This document shows positions 33,689 to 42,623 of a stretch of 64,000 bases of DNA, in pieces. How positions within the stretch are numbered: the stretch's first letter is position 1; the number at the start of each line of letters is the position of its first letter. Both the position numbers and the translations under genes were made by a program. The notes beneath the pieces were generated by a model. It worked only from the letters and a program-made list of their open reading frames with translations, made no database searches and was not told the DNA's origin. The stretch comes from Streptomyces sp. GESEQ-35. Lineage in GTDB: Bacteria; Actinomycetota; Actinomycetes; Streptomycetales; Streptomycetaceae. The stretch covers positions 144,844 to 208,843 of the forward strand of contig NZ_JAFFSX010000020.1 of NCBI RefSeq assembly GCF_017948485.1, in the 5' to 3' direction.

Positions 33689-34687
33689 ATGACTCGCATC
33701 GCCATCAACGGATTCGGCCGCATCGGACGCAATGTGCTGCGCGCGCTGCTGGAGCGCGACAGCGCCCTCGAGATCGTCGCCGTCAACGACCTGACGGAGC
33801 CCGCCACTCTCGCCCGGCTGCTCGCCTACGACAGCACGGCCGGGCGGCTCGGGCGCCCGGTCACCGTCGACGGGGACACCCTCGTCGTCGACGGCCGTCG
33901 GATCAAGGTGCTGGCCGAGCGCGAACCGGCGCGGCTGCCGTGGGCCGAACTCGGCGTCGACATCGTCCTGGAAGCCACCGGCCGCTTCACCTCGGCCAAG
34001 GCCGCCCGGGCCCACCTCGACGCGGGCGCGCGCAAGGTGCTCGTCAGCGCGCCGTCGGACGGCGCCGACGTGACGCTCGCGTTCGGGGTCAACACCGACT
34101 CCTACGACCCGGCCCTGCACACGATCGTCTCGAACGCCTCCTGCACCACCAACGCGCTCGCGCCGCTGGCCAAGGTGCTCGACGACCTCGCCGGTATCGA
34201 GCACGCGTTCATGACGACGGTGCACGCCTACACGCAGGAGCAGAACCTCCAGGACGGTCCGCACCGCGACGCCCGTCGCGCCCGGGCCGCCGGCGTCAAC
34301 ATCGTGCCGACCACGACCGGCGCCGCCAAGGCGATCGGCCTGGTGCTGCCGAACCTCGACGGCAAGCTGTCGGGCGACTCGATCCGCGTACCGGTGCCGG
34401 TGGGCTCGATCGTCGAACTCAACACGACCGTCACCCGCGACGTGACGCGCGACGACGTGCTGGCCGCGTACCGCGCGGCAGCGGAGGGGCCGCTCGCCGG
34501 CGTCCTCGAGTACTCGGAGGACCCGCTCGTGTCGTCCGACATCGTGGGCAATCCCGCCTCGTCGATCTTTGACTCGGCCCTCACCCGCGTCGAAGGCCGC
34601 CACGTCAAGGTGGTCGCGTGGTACGACAACGAGTGGGGCTTCTCGAACCGCGTGATCGACACGCTCGAACTCCTCGCCACCCACTGA
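33689..34687 (+). CDS. gap: type I glyceraldehyde-3-phosphate dehydrogenase
   Basis: A 332-residue GAPDH. It starts TRIAINGFGRIGRNVLRALL (NAD-binding loop). The active-site Cys is in IVSNASCTTNALAPLAKVL near residue 151, with the partner His in MTTVHAYTQEQNL. The phosphate site is NIVPTTTGAAKAIGLVLPNL, and WYDNEWGFSNRVIDTLELL closes the fold. It converts glyceraldehyde 3-phosphate, NAD and phosphate to 1,3-bisphosphoglycerate. AGAAGGGA precedes the ATG. It stands alone next to a GlxA regulator rather than in a pgk-tpi glycolytic operon, so it is probably an accessory isozyme. Confidence 0.95.
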   Translation: MTRIAINGFGRIGRNVLRALLERDSALEIVAVNDLTEPATLARLLAYDSTAGRLGRPVTVDGDTLVVDGRRIKVLAEREPARLPWAELGVDIVLEATGRFTSAKAARAHLDAGARKVLVSAPSDGADVTLAFGVNTDSYDPALHTIVSNASCTTNALAPLAKVLDDLAGIEHAFMTTVHAYTQEQNLQDGPHRDARRARAAGVNIVPTTTGAAKAIGLVLPNLDGKLSGDSIRVPVPVGSIVELNTTVTRDVTRDDVLAAYRAAAEGPLAGVLEYSEDPLVSSDIVGNPASSIFDSALTRVEGRHVKVVAWYDNEWGFSNRVIDTLELLATH

Positions 34688-34966
34688 CCGGACGCCGGGG
34701 TGGTACCCGTCAGCCTCTCTCGGTCGTGGCAGCCCACAGGAACGAGACGCCCACCCCGCCTGCCCGCAGCTCGTCCCGCTGCGACAGTCACTCGCACGGA
34801 ACGAGATTCACGCGTACGCCCGGACAGCCCGCCTCGAAAGCTCGGCTTGCCCCGCCACTGCCACGGCATCACACACGGGAGCGGTCACGGTGAGGGTCTC
34901 AGCGCCGGGCTGCGTGCCGTCGGCGTGTTCAAGCGCTGTCCGGGAACGCTCCACCAGCTCGTACGC

Positions 34967-35161
34967 CTAAGCGATCAGCGCCCATCCCGCGACCGTCAGT
35001 TCTGTGGCGTGGGATCGGCGCACGAGCAGGGGGACGCCGACTGCTCGCTCCAAAGCCTGGATCGCCCGCGACAGCGCCGGCGGGGGAATGTGCGTGCCGA
35101 GGCGTTTGCGGCATCCGGTCAGCCGGGATGGGCGTAGTCGCGACGCCTTCCCGTCCGTCAA
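34967..35161 (-). pseudogene. fragment of a LysR helix-turn-helix domain
   Basis: The sequence IPPPALSRAIQALERAVGVP followed by LLVRRSHATELTVAG reads as recognition helix and wing of a LysR-type regulator (typical QPALSRQIRALERELGVPLF). The first helix and the entire effector domain are missing, and a stop follows at 34967. It is a decayed remnant next to another broken gene. Confidence 0.6.
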
Positions 35162-35803
35162 GTGCGCGAGCGTGGTGATGGCAACTCCGGCCGCACTGAG
35201 CCGATCTGACCGTGCACCCAGATCCGCAGCGGACCGATCGGCTCGAAACCATGGCGCACGGCGGCCTCCAGATCGTCGCCGTGCTCATAGCCGACGACCG
35301 GCAGGGCGGGGAACAGCCAGTGCACCGCTTCCAATACGACCGGCCAACCCGCGTCAGGGCCGCCGTCCACCGCGAAGACGTTGGATATTCCAACCACTTG
35401 GTCGTTGCGGCTCGCTACCGCACCGGCGACCACCCGGCCGTCGGCGGACCGTCCGGCGAGCACGAACGTGGCCGGGTCGGTGAGCAGTTCGGGCCGGAAG
35501 AGGTCTGCGTTGCCGTCCCCGTCGTCCCAAGCGAGCGCCCAGGCGAGCAGCGTGTCCGGGTCGCTCGCCACATACCAGGCAAGATCCGACGCGACGGCGG
35601 GCGCGCCCGTCCACCAGCGCGGCCGGAGCGGCTCCCGGCACCAGCGTTACCGAGTCGGGGTGGTGCAGCGGTGCGCGGACCGGGGCGGCCCAAGCCTGTG
35701 CCTCGAACGCGCCCACCACACCATGAGACCGGCTCATCGCCGCACACCACTCAGCGTTGTTGCGGGCGGCGGCCAGGACCAGAAACTGCTGCGGCATCGT
35801 CAC
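35158..35803 (-). pseudogene. GNAT-type acetyltransferase, frameshifted
   Basis: The N-terminal part reads in one frame from the GTG at 35803 (SHGVVGAFEAQAWAAPVRAP, HHPDSVTLVPGAAPAALV). The C-terminal part continues in another frame, from about 35620 to the stop at 35158 (ASDLAWYVASDPDTLLAWAL, VVAGAVASRNDQVVGISNVF, AAVRHGFEPIGPLRIWVHG). The second half has the acetyl-CoA fold of GNAT proteins. Both halves keep high third-position GC up to a switch point near 35605-35640, so a single indel explains the break. It is inactive unless this is a sequencing error. Confidence 0.7.
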
Positions 35804-36030
35804 GAGCGCCGATCATGACCCGATCCGCCCCAGCCAGTCGAACGGTTTCCCAGTGCCCACCGGGGCTCCAACACCCTGCCCACATGGCACATGCCGCGTA
35901 CCGTGCACGGCCCGGGAAAGATCCCGCTGGACTTGATATTCGCGGTGACGCCGGGCCTGGCACGGCATGGCCGACGCGGCCAGCAGGCAGGCTGTGCCGG
36001 CCCGGTCCTCCGCGGCGACTGATCGCTTCG

Positions 36031-36735
36031 TTACTGCTTGTCGCGTGCGGCGAGCCGTTTGATGATCTCCGCCTTGACCGTCTCGTGCAGCTCGTCCGAC
36101 GTGAAACCGAGGTTGCGCAGGATCTGCGCGGCCGGGCTCTGCTCGGTGCGGATCACGCCCAGCAGGGTGTGTTCCGTGCCGACCCAGTCGTGGCCGAGGT
36201 CGGCCGACGCGCGGCGTGCCTGCTCGATGGTCTCCTTGCTCTCCGGCCGGAACGCGATGTGACCTCGCAGCGCCTTCTCCCCGGCCGGCGGCAGCGCTTC
36301 CTCGATCGCGTCGCGGATGCGTTGCTCCGACTCGGTCTTCGCCACCAGCACCTCATACGCCAGGCCCTGCGGTTCGCCGAGCAGGCCGAGCAGGATGTGT
36401 TCGGTGCCGATGAAGTCGTGCTTGTGTGTTCGGGCGGCCTCCTGCGCCAGCACGATGCTGTGCCGGTTCAGGTTGGTGAACCGCTCGAAAGGGTTGGGTG
36501 CGTGGCGTTGCTGGGCGGCCTGTTTGGTCACCCCGATGGCGTCGCCGATCTCGGTCCATGACGCGCCGGTCTGCTTGGCCTTGCTGACGTAGTGGTCGAT
36601 GAGCTGGTCGCCGAGGTCGGACAGCGTCTGGGCACGCAGTCGCGCCTCACTGATGCGGGCCAGTTCGTTGGCGTCGGGGAGTTCCTCGTCGAGACGGGCG
36701 ATCAGGTCGGCGAGGCTGATGTCGAGTGGACTCAT
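36031..36735 (-). CDS. Clp N-terminal-domain regulator
   Basis: A 234-residue protein. Residues 1-80 are helical and include a helix-turn-helix-like GASWTEIGDAIGVTKQAAQQ. Residues 85-230 hold two Clp-N repeats (HDFIGTEHILLGLLGEPQGL and HDWVGTEHTLLGVIRTEQSP), as in ClpC/ClpA N-domains but with no AAA ATPase. Such proteins occur widely in Streptomyces and are thought to be DNA-binding regulators that sense through the Clp-N fold. The promoter is densely structured with nested palindromes, and the predicted transcript starts at the ATG, so autoregulation of a leaderless mRNA is likely. Confidence 0.88.
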   Translation of the reverse strand: MSPLDISLADLIARLDEELPDANELARISEARLRAQTLSDLGDQLIDHYVSKAKQTGASWTEIGDAIGVTKQAAQQRHAPNPFERFTNLNRHSIVLAQEAARTHKHDFIGTEHILLGLLGEPQGLAYEVLVAKTESEQRIRDAIEEALPPAGEKALRGHIAFRPESKETIEQARRASADLGHDWVGTEHTLLGVIRTEQSPAAQILRNLGFTSDELHETVKAEIIKRLAARDKQ

Positions 36736-36783
36736 GCGTCAATCGTAAGTTGACGATCCCTCATCGTCAATCTGTAATTGACG
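36736..36783 (-). promoter_or_regulatory. leaderless promoter with two CGTCAA-N7-TTGACG operators
   Basis: On the minus strand TTGACG (36765-36770) is separated by exactly 17 bases from TACGAT (36742-36747), a near-consensus sigma-70-type promoter. The start point seven bases on coincides with the A of the ATG at 36735. Inverted repeats CGTCAA-N7-TTGACG lie at 36737-36755 and 36765-36783, and a third (TGACGAT-N5-ATCGTCA) links them. They cover both promoter boxes. Confidence 0.8.
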
Positions 36784-36917
36784 CTCATTTCCGGTGCGCT
36801 CCCCCAGTTTCGTGCGATGGCCCGGTGCAGCAGTCACGCCCGATCGCGACCCACTGGACGCCTTCGCAATTGCGTTCCGGCGCTCGGCCGTTGGGTGTCG
36901 AGCCGACACGATGTGCC

Positions 36918-37060
36918 CTGCGTCTGCCGACCTGGTGCGTGGTGATCTGTGGGTACGTGTGGCGCGGCTGCTGCCGTCCGTCCACCGAGTCGGTATCGAC
37001 GGCTCGCGTGCGTGGGCGCTCGAGCGCCCGCTCGGTCCGTCAGACGTGCTGCGCTTCCTT
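36918..37060 (+). pseudogene. possible IS5-family transposase remnant
   Basis: The frame reading SADLVRGDLWVRVARLLPSV resembles the N-terminus of IS5-type transposases. It is followed directly by VGIDGSRAWALERPLGPS, resembling their central DGSHVRA...GPSPVDR segment. The intervening and following parts are missing and no terminal inverted repeats were seen. This is a tentative call. Confidence 0.3.
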
Positions 37061-37071
37061 GCCTTCGCTGT

Positions 37072-37343
37072 TCAGCCCAGATCGGACATGTCGAGTACGA
37101 AGCGGTAGCGGACGTCGTTGCGTCGGAGACGGTCGAGTGCCTCGTTCACTCGCGCCGAGGAGCGCCGTGCTCGCCGCAGAAGTCCAGCATGGCGGCGGTC
37201 GCGGGCCTGCCGCCGCTTCCTGCGGAGCTGAGTCTCTTGCGTCCCACGAGCAGGTCGATGGTCTCGACGGTGATGGGGCCGAGGTCGTGCGGGGCGGAGT
37301 TGGTGTCGATGACAACGTCGAACCGGTCGCGGGCGTCAGCCAT
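37072..37343 (-). pseudogene. zinc-type alcohol dehydrogenase remnant
   Basis: Fragments of a YahK/CAD-type medium-chain alcohol dehydrogenase are strung together: DARDRFDVVIDTNSAPHDLG, then ITVETIDLLVGRKRL and AMLDFCGEHG. After a frame change comes VNEALDRLRRNDVRYRFVLD with the terminal MSDLG and a stop at 37072. The catalytic domain, part of the NAD fold and several internal pieces are deleted. It diverges from a TetR remnant, the usual partner arrangement. Confidence 0.7.
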
Positions 37344-37351
37344 CTGTTCGC

Positions 37352-37654
37352 CGCCCCGACCTCATCCGACTGGCCACCTGGGCACGCCTGGAGCGACGCC
37401 CGGCCGGTCACCTGGTCGACGACCCCGACCGCCTCGACGACCGCAAACTGCGTGCCATCGCCGAGGCTCAAGCCGCCGGCCTGGTACGGCGGGGAGACCC
37501 GTTCGACGTCATGGCCATGGTGATCGCCATGTCTATGGCATGGTCACCGGTCAGCAATGTCTATGCCGCGACCGCACAGGAGCCCCCCGAACTGCACGAA
37601 CAACGCCGCAGCCTGCTCCGCGAGAGCGTCCGCCGCGCCATGACAGCCGACTAG
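37352..37654 (+). pseudogene. C-terminal half of a TetR-family regulator
   Basis: The open frame reads RPDLIRLATWARLERRPAGH, AIAEAQAAGLVRRGDPFDVM, VIAMSMAWSPVSNVYAAT and LLRESVRRAMTAD, then TAG at 37652. This is the ligand-binding half of a TetR regulator of the type usually divergent from dehydrogenases. The DNA-binding domain is absent and no start codon is available at the proper place, so it is a remnant. The junction with the alcohol dehydrogenase remnant lies near 37345. Confidence 0.7.
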
Positions 37655-37709
37655 GGCCAGTTCCGCCCCTCGAGTCGACGACCCGTCGGACTGTGGCCGC
37701 GTCAGGTGG

Positions 37710-39053
37710 TCAACCGCTGATCGTGCGACCAGGATTTCGGCGCTGCACGTACAGGCGATCGCCCGCCGGGCCGGTCCATTCCAGCTGCACGACACCGGGC
37801 ACGGCTGCGTCGGCGATGCGGGATGGATCCGACCAGTAGCCGGCGTTCGGGTTGAGGAAGAACGTCGACCACGGGCGGCCGTGGTGGTCGACGAAGAAGT
37901 TGTTGTGGCCGGCGCCGACACCCGCCGTCCACCGCTCGGAATACGGACCCTCGAAGGTGTCCGAGACGGCGACGACCGCGTCGTACTGGTGCTGGAGACG
38001 ACCCTCTCCGGGTTTGTCGTAGGCGTACCGCCTGGTGCCGTCGGGATTGACCGACGTCCGGTCCCAAGCGGCCTGGAGCAGGTAGTACTTGCCCTCGAAC
38101 TTGAACACGTAGGCGCCTTCGAGGTAGGGCTCGGGTGAGTAGGGCTTCTGCTGGAACTTCGGAAGGTTCGTGGTCGGGACGATGTCCTCCATGTCGTCCC
38201 GGAACTTGGCGTACAGGTTGTTGTGCAGCACGAGCCAGGCATCGCGGCCCTCGCAGTAGAGGCTGCCGTCGATGTGGAAGTAGGCGCCGGGCTCGATGAA
38301 GTCCGGCCCGCCGATGAACGATTCACCGAAGGGCTTTTCCAAGTTGCCCTCGATGAGCCGGTACGGGCCCTCGACGCCGCCCTCGCTCACGAGCATGAAG
38401 GAGCCGACCTTGCGCGAGTGGTCGCCCATGCACGCAACGATGTACCACTTCCCGCCGAAGTAGTGCACCTCCGGGGCCCAGACGTCGCCGCGCTTGCCGA
38501 ACCGGTCGTCGTGCCAGTACTCCTGCCAAGGAGCGACGACCGTGCGTCCTGGCCGGTTCTCACCGGCGAACTCCGGTGACCACACCTTGCCCTTCTCGGC
38601 GCCGGGCCGGATGCCGGTGGTGTCGGCCAGTGTCCACGGCCCGTCGAGGGACGAGGACACCCACACGAAGATGCCGTCGTTCCAGGGGGCGGGCCCGCTG
38701 AGTCCTGGCGCGTTGGTGGTGCCCGTGGCGACATAGACCGGACGGCCGTCGATGACGAAGCAGTTGACGTAGGTGTCGCGTATCCATACCCGGCCGAGCT
38801 CCTCGTCACGGGGGCGCAGTTCGAGCGGGAGGACGAAGGAGTTGTCCGCACGCGGCCACAGGTCCGGCCGGGTGTCGGCAAGTCCGTAGGGCTCGGGATC
38901 GGGCCAGTTCGACGGGTAGCGCTCCAGCGGCGCAGCCTCGGCCGGTGCGGGACCCGCCTGCGCCGCGGCCGTGGGCAGGGCCGCCGCCGCTCCCAAGCCG
39001 ACGACGCCGGCCAACAGGGACCGTCGGGGCAATCCGCTGCCAGTGCTGGTCAT
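37710..39053 (-). CDS. secreted family 43 glycoside hydrolase
   Basis: A 447-residue exported five-bladed propeller enzyme. It starts with a Tat-type signal (PRRSLLAGVVGLGAAAALPT) ending near AQA. The GH43 pattern follows: RDTYVNCFVIDGRPVYVATG, KVWSPEFAGENRPGR, DVWAPEVHYFGGKWYIVACM (APEV is typical), PGAYFHIDGSLY and PYLEGAYVFKFEGKYYLLQA with the probable acid Glu. GH43 enzymes are inverting arabinofuranosidases, arabinanases or xylosidases; subfamily cannot be assigned by eye. No transporter or regulator is adjacent, so it probably acts alone on plant polysaccharide outside the cell. Confidence 0.88.
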   Translation of the reverse strand: MTSTGSGLPRRSLLAGVVGLGAAAALPTAAAQAGPAPAEAAPLERYPSNWPDPEPYGLADTRPDLWPRADNSFVLPLELRPRDEELGRVWIRDTYVNCFVIDGRPVYVATGTTNAPGLSGPAPWNDGIFVWVSSSLDGPWTLADTTGIRPGAEKGKVWSPEFAGENRPGRTVVAPWQEYWHDDRFGKRGDVWAPEVHYFGGKWYIVACMGDHSRKVGSFMLVSEGGVEGPYRLIEGNLEKPFGESFIGGPDFIEPGAYFHIDGSLYCEGRDAWLVLHNNLYAKFRDDMEDIVPTTNLPKFQQKPYSPEPYLEGAYVFKFEGKYYLLQAAWDRTSVNPDGTRRYAYDKPGEGRLQHQYDAVVAVSDTFEGPYSERWTAGVGAGHNNFFVDHHGRPWSTFFLNPNAGYWSDPSRIADAAVPGVVQLEWTGPAGDRLYVQRRNPGRTISG

Positions 39054-39191
39054 CAGTCACGTTCTCCTTTGTCGTCGGGTACGCCAGTGCCCTCTGCGGG
39101 AGGACCACCGACCGGGGCGATGCCTTTGCTTCTGGTGTACGCGGCCGATCAGTTCGTGGTCGCCGTCGACCGCGGCCGCCTTGGTTGAGGA

Positions 39192-40439
39192 TCAACATCC
39201 CCGAGGTGACCCGGCGCAGGCATCGGCCAGTACGGCGCCCATCTCTGGGACGAGCCCGGCGACAGGGTCGTGGGTCAGTCCCGTCATCCGCAGCCGCCCG
39301 CCGACAGTGACCACACCAATGATGTGCTCGCCTCGCAGCTGAGTGATCTGCGCAGGGCCCCACAGTGCGCGGAGCACACTTGAGCTCTGCCGACCCGGGT
39401 GGGCGATCCCGAGGTTGGTGATCTGGATGTCGGCCGCGGTGGCTGCGGTCATCATTGCCTCCGCCTCGCCACCGCTCGATGGGGAATGGTCTGCGAGAGC
39501 GGCGGATCCGGCCTTCAGCGCAGTCGGTGTGCGCTGGCGAGAAAGCGACGCGCGTGTATGACGTGAACGCGCCCAGAACTCGTCCACGTCGTGCGCGGGG
39601 CTCCCCGTTCGGGCACCTGCGAACCGGACCACCACTTCGTCCGGCAAGCCGACCGCACGGCGCAGGTCCACAGGGCTGAGGACCCGCACGAACTCGCGCC
39701 CTCGTCGGTGGAGTACCACCGTGGCAGCAGCGCAGAGCGCGGCATGTACGGAGGTGCGCTCCAGGCGGCAACGACGGACAAGCCGCGCGGTCAGTCCCCG
39801 ATCCAGGGCGAGAGCATCGACGTGAGGTCGGCGCCCGGAGAACGGCATGAGTTCGCCGACGGCGCTCATGCGCTCGTCGTCCTCGCCGGGCGTACTGGTC
39901 ACGGCGTCGCCGGCATCCACCGCTCCGCCGACGTGGGCGAGGAGATCCTCCTGCGCCTTCGGGACGTTGCTCGGCGCCAACTCCTCACCGCCCAGGGCCG
40001 CCACCAGGTCCAGCAGAGCCCGCAGGCCGCCGACACCGTCGGCGATCTGGTGAGCGAAGGTGAGCACCACGGCGCACCCCGACTCCCGTGGGACGAGCAC
40101 GGCACGGACAAGCGGCCCTGGTGTCGCGGGGATCGGCCGCGTCTGCTCGACGGCGACGACGGACTGCCACGGAGTGCCGTCGGCGGCTGCCTCCAGGGGG
40201 ATTCCGTCTTCGGATGCCCGGAACACAGCCTCGGGTGCGGCGCGATCAACCGCGACCCCGAGCAATGCGTGCCGATCCTTCAGCGCAGCCAGAGCCGAAG
40301 CCAACGTCGTCGCCGACACCTGACGGTCCAACTCGGCGACCAGGGAGAACTGGACGGGGTTACGGTGCATGTAGAAGTCAATGGTTCGCTCGAATGCGCC
40401 CAGCGGTCGAACGATGCTCTGGCTCACGGCCATCCTCAC
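39192..40439 (-). CDS. condensation-domain/PapA-type acyltransferase
   Basis: A 415-residue CoA-dependent acyltransferase-fold protein related to NRPS condensation domains, alcohol acetyltransferases and mycobacterial PapA5. The catalytic motif is HQIADG (HxxxDG) near residues 129-134. It begins VRPLGAFERTIDFYMHRNPV and has the C-terminal IQITNLGIAHPGRQSS corresponding to the usual SNLG region. It would esterify an alcohol or amine with an acyl thioester. No carrier protein or NRPS/PKS gene is nearby, so it may be a tailoring or wax/lipid enzyme. The GTG at 40439 has a GGAAAGGA site. A TetR gene lies 157 bases upstream. Confidence 0.8.
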   Translation of the reverse strand: MRMAVSQSIVRPLGAFERTIDFYMHRNPVQFSLVAELDRQVSATTLASALAALKDRHALLGVAVDRAAPEAVFRASEDGIPLEAAADGTPWQSVVAVEQTRPIPATPGPLVRAVLVPRESGCAVVLTFAHQIADGVGGLRALLDLVAALGGEELAPSNVPKAQEDLLAHVGGAVDAGDAVTSTPGEDDERMSAVGELMPFSGRRPHVDALALDRGLTARLVRRCRLERTSVHAALCAAATVVLHRRGREFVRVLSPVDLRRAVGLPDEVVVRFAGARTGSPAHDVDEFWARSRHTRASLSRQRTPTALKAGSAALADHSPSSGGEAEAMMTAATAADIQITNLGIAHPGRQSSSVLRALWGPAQITQLRGEHIIGVVTVGGRLRMTGLTHDPVAGLVPEMGAVLADACAGSPRGC

Positions 40440-40596
40440 GACAGTCCTTTCCGGTTGTGGAGCCCTGGAGTAGAGGCTGGGAAAGTCAGCTCGTCCATTG
40501 GACGGCAGGCTGCTGTCCGGCCATGGCCCCGGGGAAGGGAGTGAGATCGACCGCGGCGGCCTCCGGGTTTCCAGGACATCTCGGTGCTCTGCGTCC

Positions 40597-41226
40597 TCAG
40601 GTGACGGGGTCGCCTACGGCTCCGCCGGTGGCCGTGCGGATCGCCTGGGCGTAACGCCGGGAAACTGCCGTCAGATTGGTGAACTCCGTGGTGTCGGCGC
40701 CGTCGAGGATGGCTGCGCCGATGTGCTCCTCCAGCACCCGCACGACCGCGGCGGCGGCTGCCGCGTGCATCCGTACCTCCAGGTCACCGGACGGGCGCGC
40801 AAGACGGTCGCCGATGATCACGCACAGCTCCCGTTCCGTCTGGTCGCAGGCCATCAGCCACGCCGTGCGGAGTGCCGGCTCGGTGTCGGCGAGACGGATC
40901 ATCTTCATCGCGAGCATCTCGTCGGCAAGGTCGACGGGCGGCTTCTCGTGACGGAGCCTGGTCAGTTCCGTGGCCAGGTGGTCTTCGAGGGCGTTGGGCC
41001 TGGGCCAGCTGCGCAGCACGCTGATGAGGGTGACGACGCCCTGCATGACGATCGGCTCCGCACAGCTCTCCTTACTGCGGAAATGCCGCCAGATGGTTCG
41101 CGTGGACAGCCCCACGGCCTCCGCGATCTGATCGCCGCTCGTCGCGGCCACGCCCTGCTCCCAGAACAGACGCGCCGCTTCCCGGGAGATCTCCAGCCGC
41201 AGCCGCGCACGCCGCTGCTCGCTCAT
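40597..41226 (-). CDS. TetR-family transcriptional regulator
   Basis: A 209-residue repressor. The DNA-binding domain is EISREAARLFWEQGVAATSG, DQIAEAVGLSTRTIWRHFRS; the rest is a helical ligand-binding domain. The ATG at 41226 (MSEQRRARLRL) is chosen for its GGAGGAGG site; an upstream GTG at 41256 is less likely. A 13-bp palindrome 76 bases upstream is a probable autoregulatory operator. It may control the acyltransferase that follows on the same strand. Confidence 0.88.
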   Translation of the reverse strand: MSEQRRARLRLEISREAARLFWEQGVAATSGDQIAEAVGLSTRTIWRHFRSKESCAEPIVMQGVVTLISVLRSWPRPNALEDHLATELTRLRHEKPPVDLADEMLAMKMIRLADTEPALRTAWLMACDQTERELCVIIGDRLARPSGDLEVRMHAAAAAAVVRVLEEHIGAAILDGADTTEFTNLTAVSRRYAQAIRTATGGAVGDPVT

Positions 41227-41301
41227 CCCTCCTCCGCTGCGCTTCTCCGTCGTCACGGCGCCTTCGCCACCCTTCGCTCGCCTGCCTCCAAACGACAGTA
41301 C

Positions 41302-41314
41302 GTCACTAAGTGAC
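41302..41314. promoter_or_regulatory. palindromic TetR operator candidate
   Basis: GTCACTAAGTGAC is a perfect 13-bp inverted repeat upstream of the TetR gene start. TetR repressors usually bind such sites in their own promoter. Confidence 0.6.
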
Positions 41315-41444
41315 AAAGAGCGAATGCGGACGCCCATGAAGGCGAGCATGTGGAATGACGTTGGACCTCGACGGGGTGCTCGTCATCGCGCACTTCGGCA
41401 AGCAGGACCCCGCGACGCCCCCGCATTCACGGCGCAAGCCCAGT

Positions 41445-41482
41445 GGGGTGGTGGGCCCGACCTCGGCCGGGCCCACCACCCC
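41445..41482 (-). terminator. 15-bp perfect hairpin terminator after the LLM gene
   Basis: GGGGTGGTGGGCCCG and its exact reverse complement are separated by eight bases, 27 bases past the stop of the LLM oxidoreductase gene. It probably separates that gene from the TetR promoter. Confidence 0.8.
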
Positions 41483-41508
41483 TGGGAGAGTGATCTTGCG
41501 GACGCGGG

Positions 41509-42372
41509 TCAGGCGATCGTCTCGGCGAGCAGCTCGATCTGATCAAGTCCCGATCCGGTGGGGACGAAGATGAGCTCGTCGCAGCCGGCGGCCTCGAAGG
41601 CGGCGGCGTAGGACTTGACCATCTCCGAGCTCACCGCGGCGCTCGCGGCGATCTGGCCGGCGACGTCGCCGAGGAAGCCGTAGTAGTCCAGGAGGTAGGC
41701 GTCCGCCTGTGCGCGGGCGTCGGGGCCGAGCCCGAAGTAGGCCAGTGACAGCTTGCGGGGCGTGCCCGCACGCCCGGCGTCCCGCCAGGCCGCGTCCACA
41801 CCGACCGCGGCCTGGGAGAACATCTCCGGTGTGCCGCCACCCATGATCCAGCCGTCGCCCAGCTCCGCCACCCGCCGGAAACTGGCCGCGGTCGAACCGC
41901 CCAGGATCAGCTCGGGACCGCCGTCACGCACGGGACTGGGCCCGATCGCGCCGGCGAATCCGCGCTCCTCCCCCGACCAGATGCGCTTCATCTCCTGAAG
42001 CTGCTCCTCGAAGCGCCGCCCCCTGCCCTTGGTGGACAGCCCGCTGGCGGCGAAGTCGTCGTCGCGCCCACCGAGTCCCGCCCCCAGTACGAAGCGTCCG
42101 GCGGAGATACGGTCCAGCGAGGCCGCCTGCTTGGCCAGCAGGGCGGCATTGGCGTACAGCGGCGCGAGGAGGACGCTCGTCGTCAGCCGGATCCTGCTGG
42201 TGACCGCGGCAGCCGCAGCGAGGGCGATCAGCTCCTCGTAACCCGGGTAGACCAGTCGGCCGATCGTGCCCAGAGTGCTGAACCCCGCCCCCTCGGCCTG
42301 CCGGGCCCAGTCGAGCAGCCTCGGTGGTTCGGTTCCGGGAACCGTGTTGGGAAGGCCGATTCCGATGTCCAT
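41509..42372 (-). CDS. LLM-class flavin-dependent oxidoreductase
   Basis: A 287-residue luciferase-like monooxygenase fold (F420 or FMN). It starts MDIGIGLPNTVPGTEPPRLL. SRIRLTTSVLLAPLYANAAL and RISAGRFVLGAGLGGRDDDF are the usual cofactor-side strands, and GGSTAASFRRVAELGDGWIM follows. The ATG at 42372 has a GGAGGAA site. The substrate is unknown. It is monocistronic and ends before a strong hairpin. Confidence 0.9.
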   Translation of the reverse strand: MDIGIGLPNTVPGTEPPRLLDWARQAEGAGFSTLGTIGRLVYPGYEELIALAAAAAVTSRIRLTTSVLLAPLYANAALLAKQAASLDRISAGRFVLGAGLGGRDDDFAASGLSTKGRGRRFEEQLQEMKRIWSGEERGFAGAIGPSPVRDGGPELILGGSTAASFRRVAELGDGWIMGGGTPEMFSQAAVGVDAAWRDAGRAGTPRKLSLAYFGLGPDARAQADAYLLDYYGFLGDVAGQIAASAAVSSEMVKSYAAAFEAAGCDELIFVPTGSGLDQIELLAETIA

Positions 42373-42623
42373 CCGTTCCTCCAGTCGCTGGGAACTCGCT
42401 CCAAGCCCATCATGCGCACAGATGCCACACAGGCGACCGCAGTGACGTCAGCCCCGCGCACCGGCCGGGTGACAACACCCGGCCGACGCACCCCGCCGCA
42501 GGCCCTCATCGGGGACGACCGGGACGAGAACGGTGCAGCCGACGGCCCGTCGGCCGAGGACGACGGACTCATGGGAAGCCGAGTTCATCGTCCTGGCCGG
42601 CGGGCCGTCAGGCATGTGGTGCG

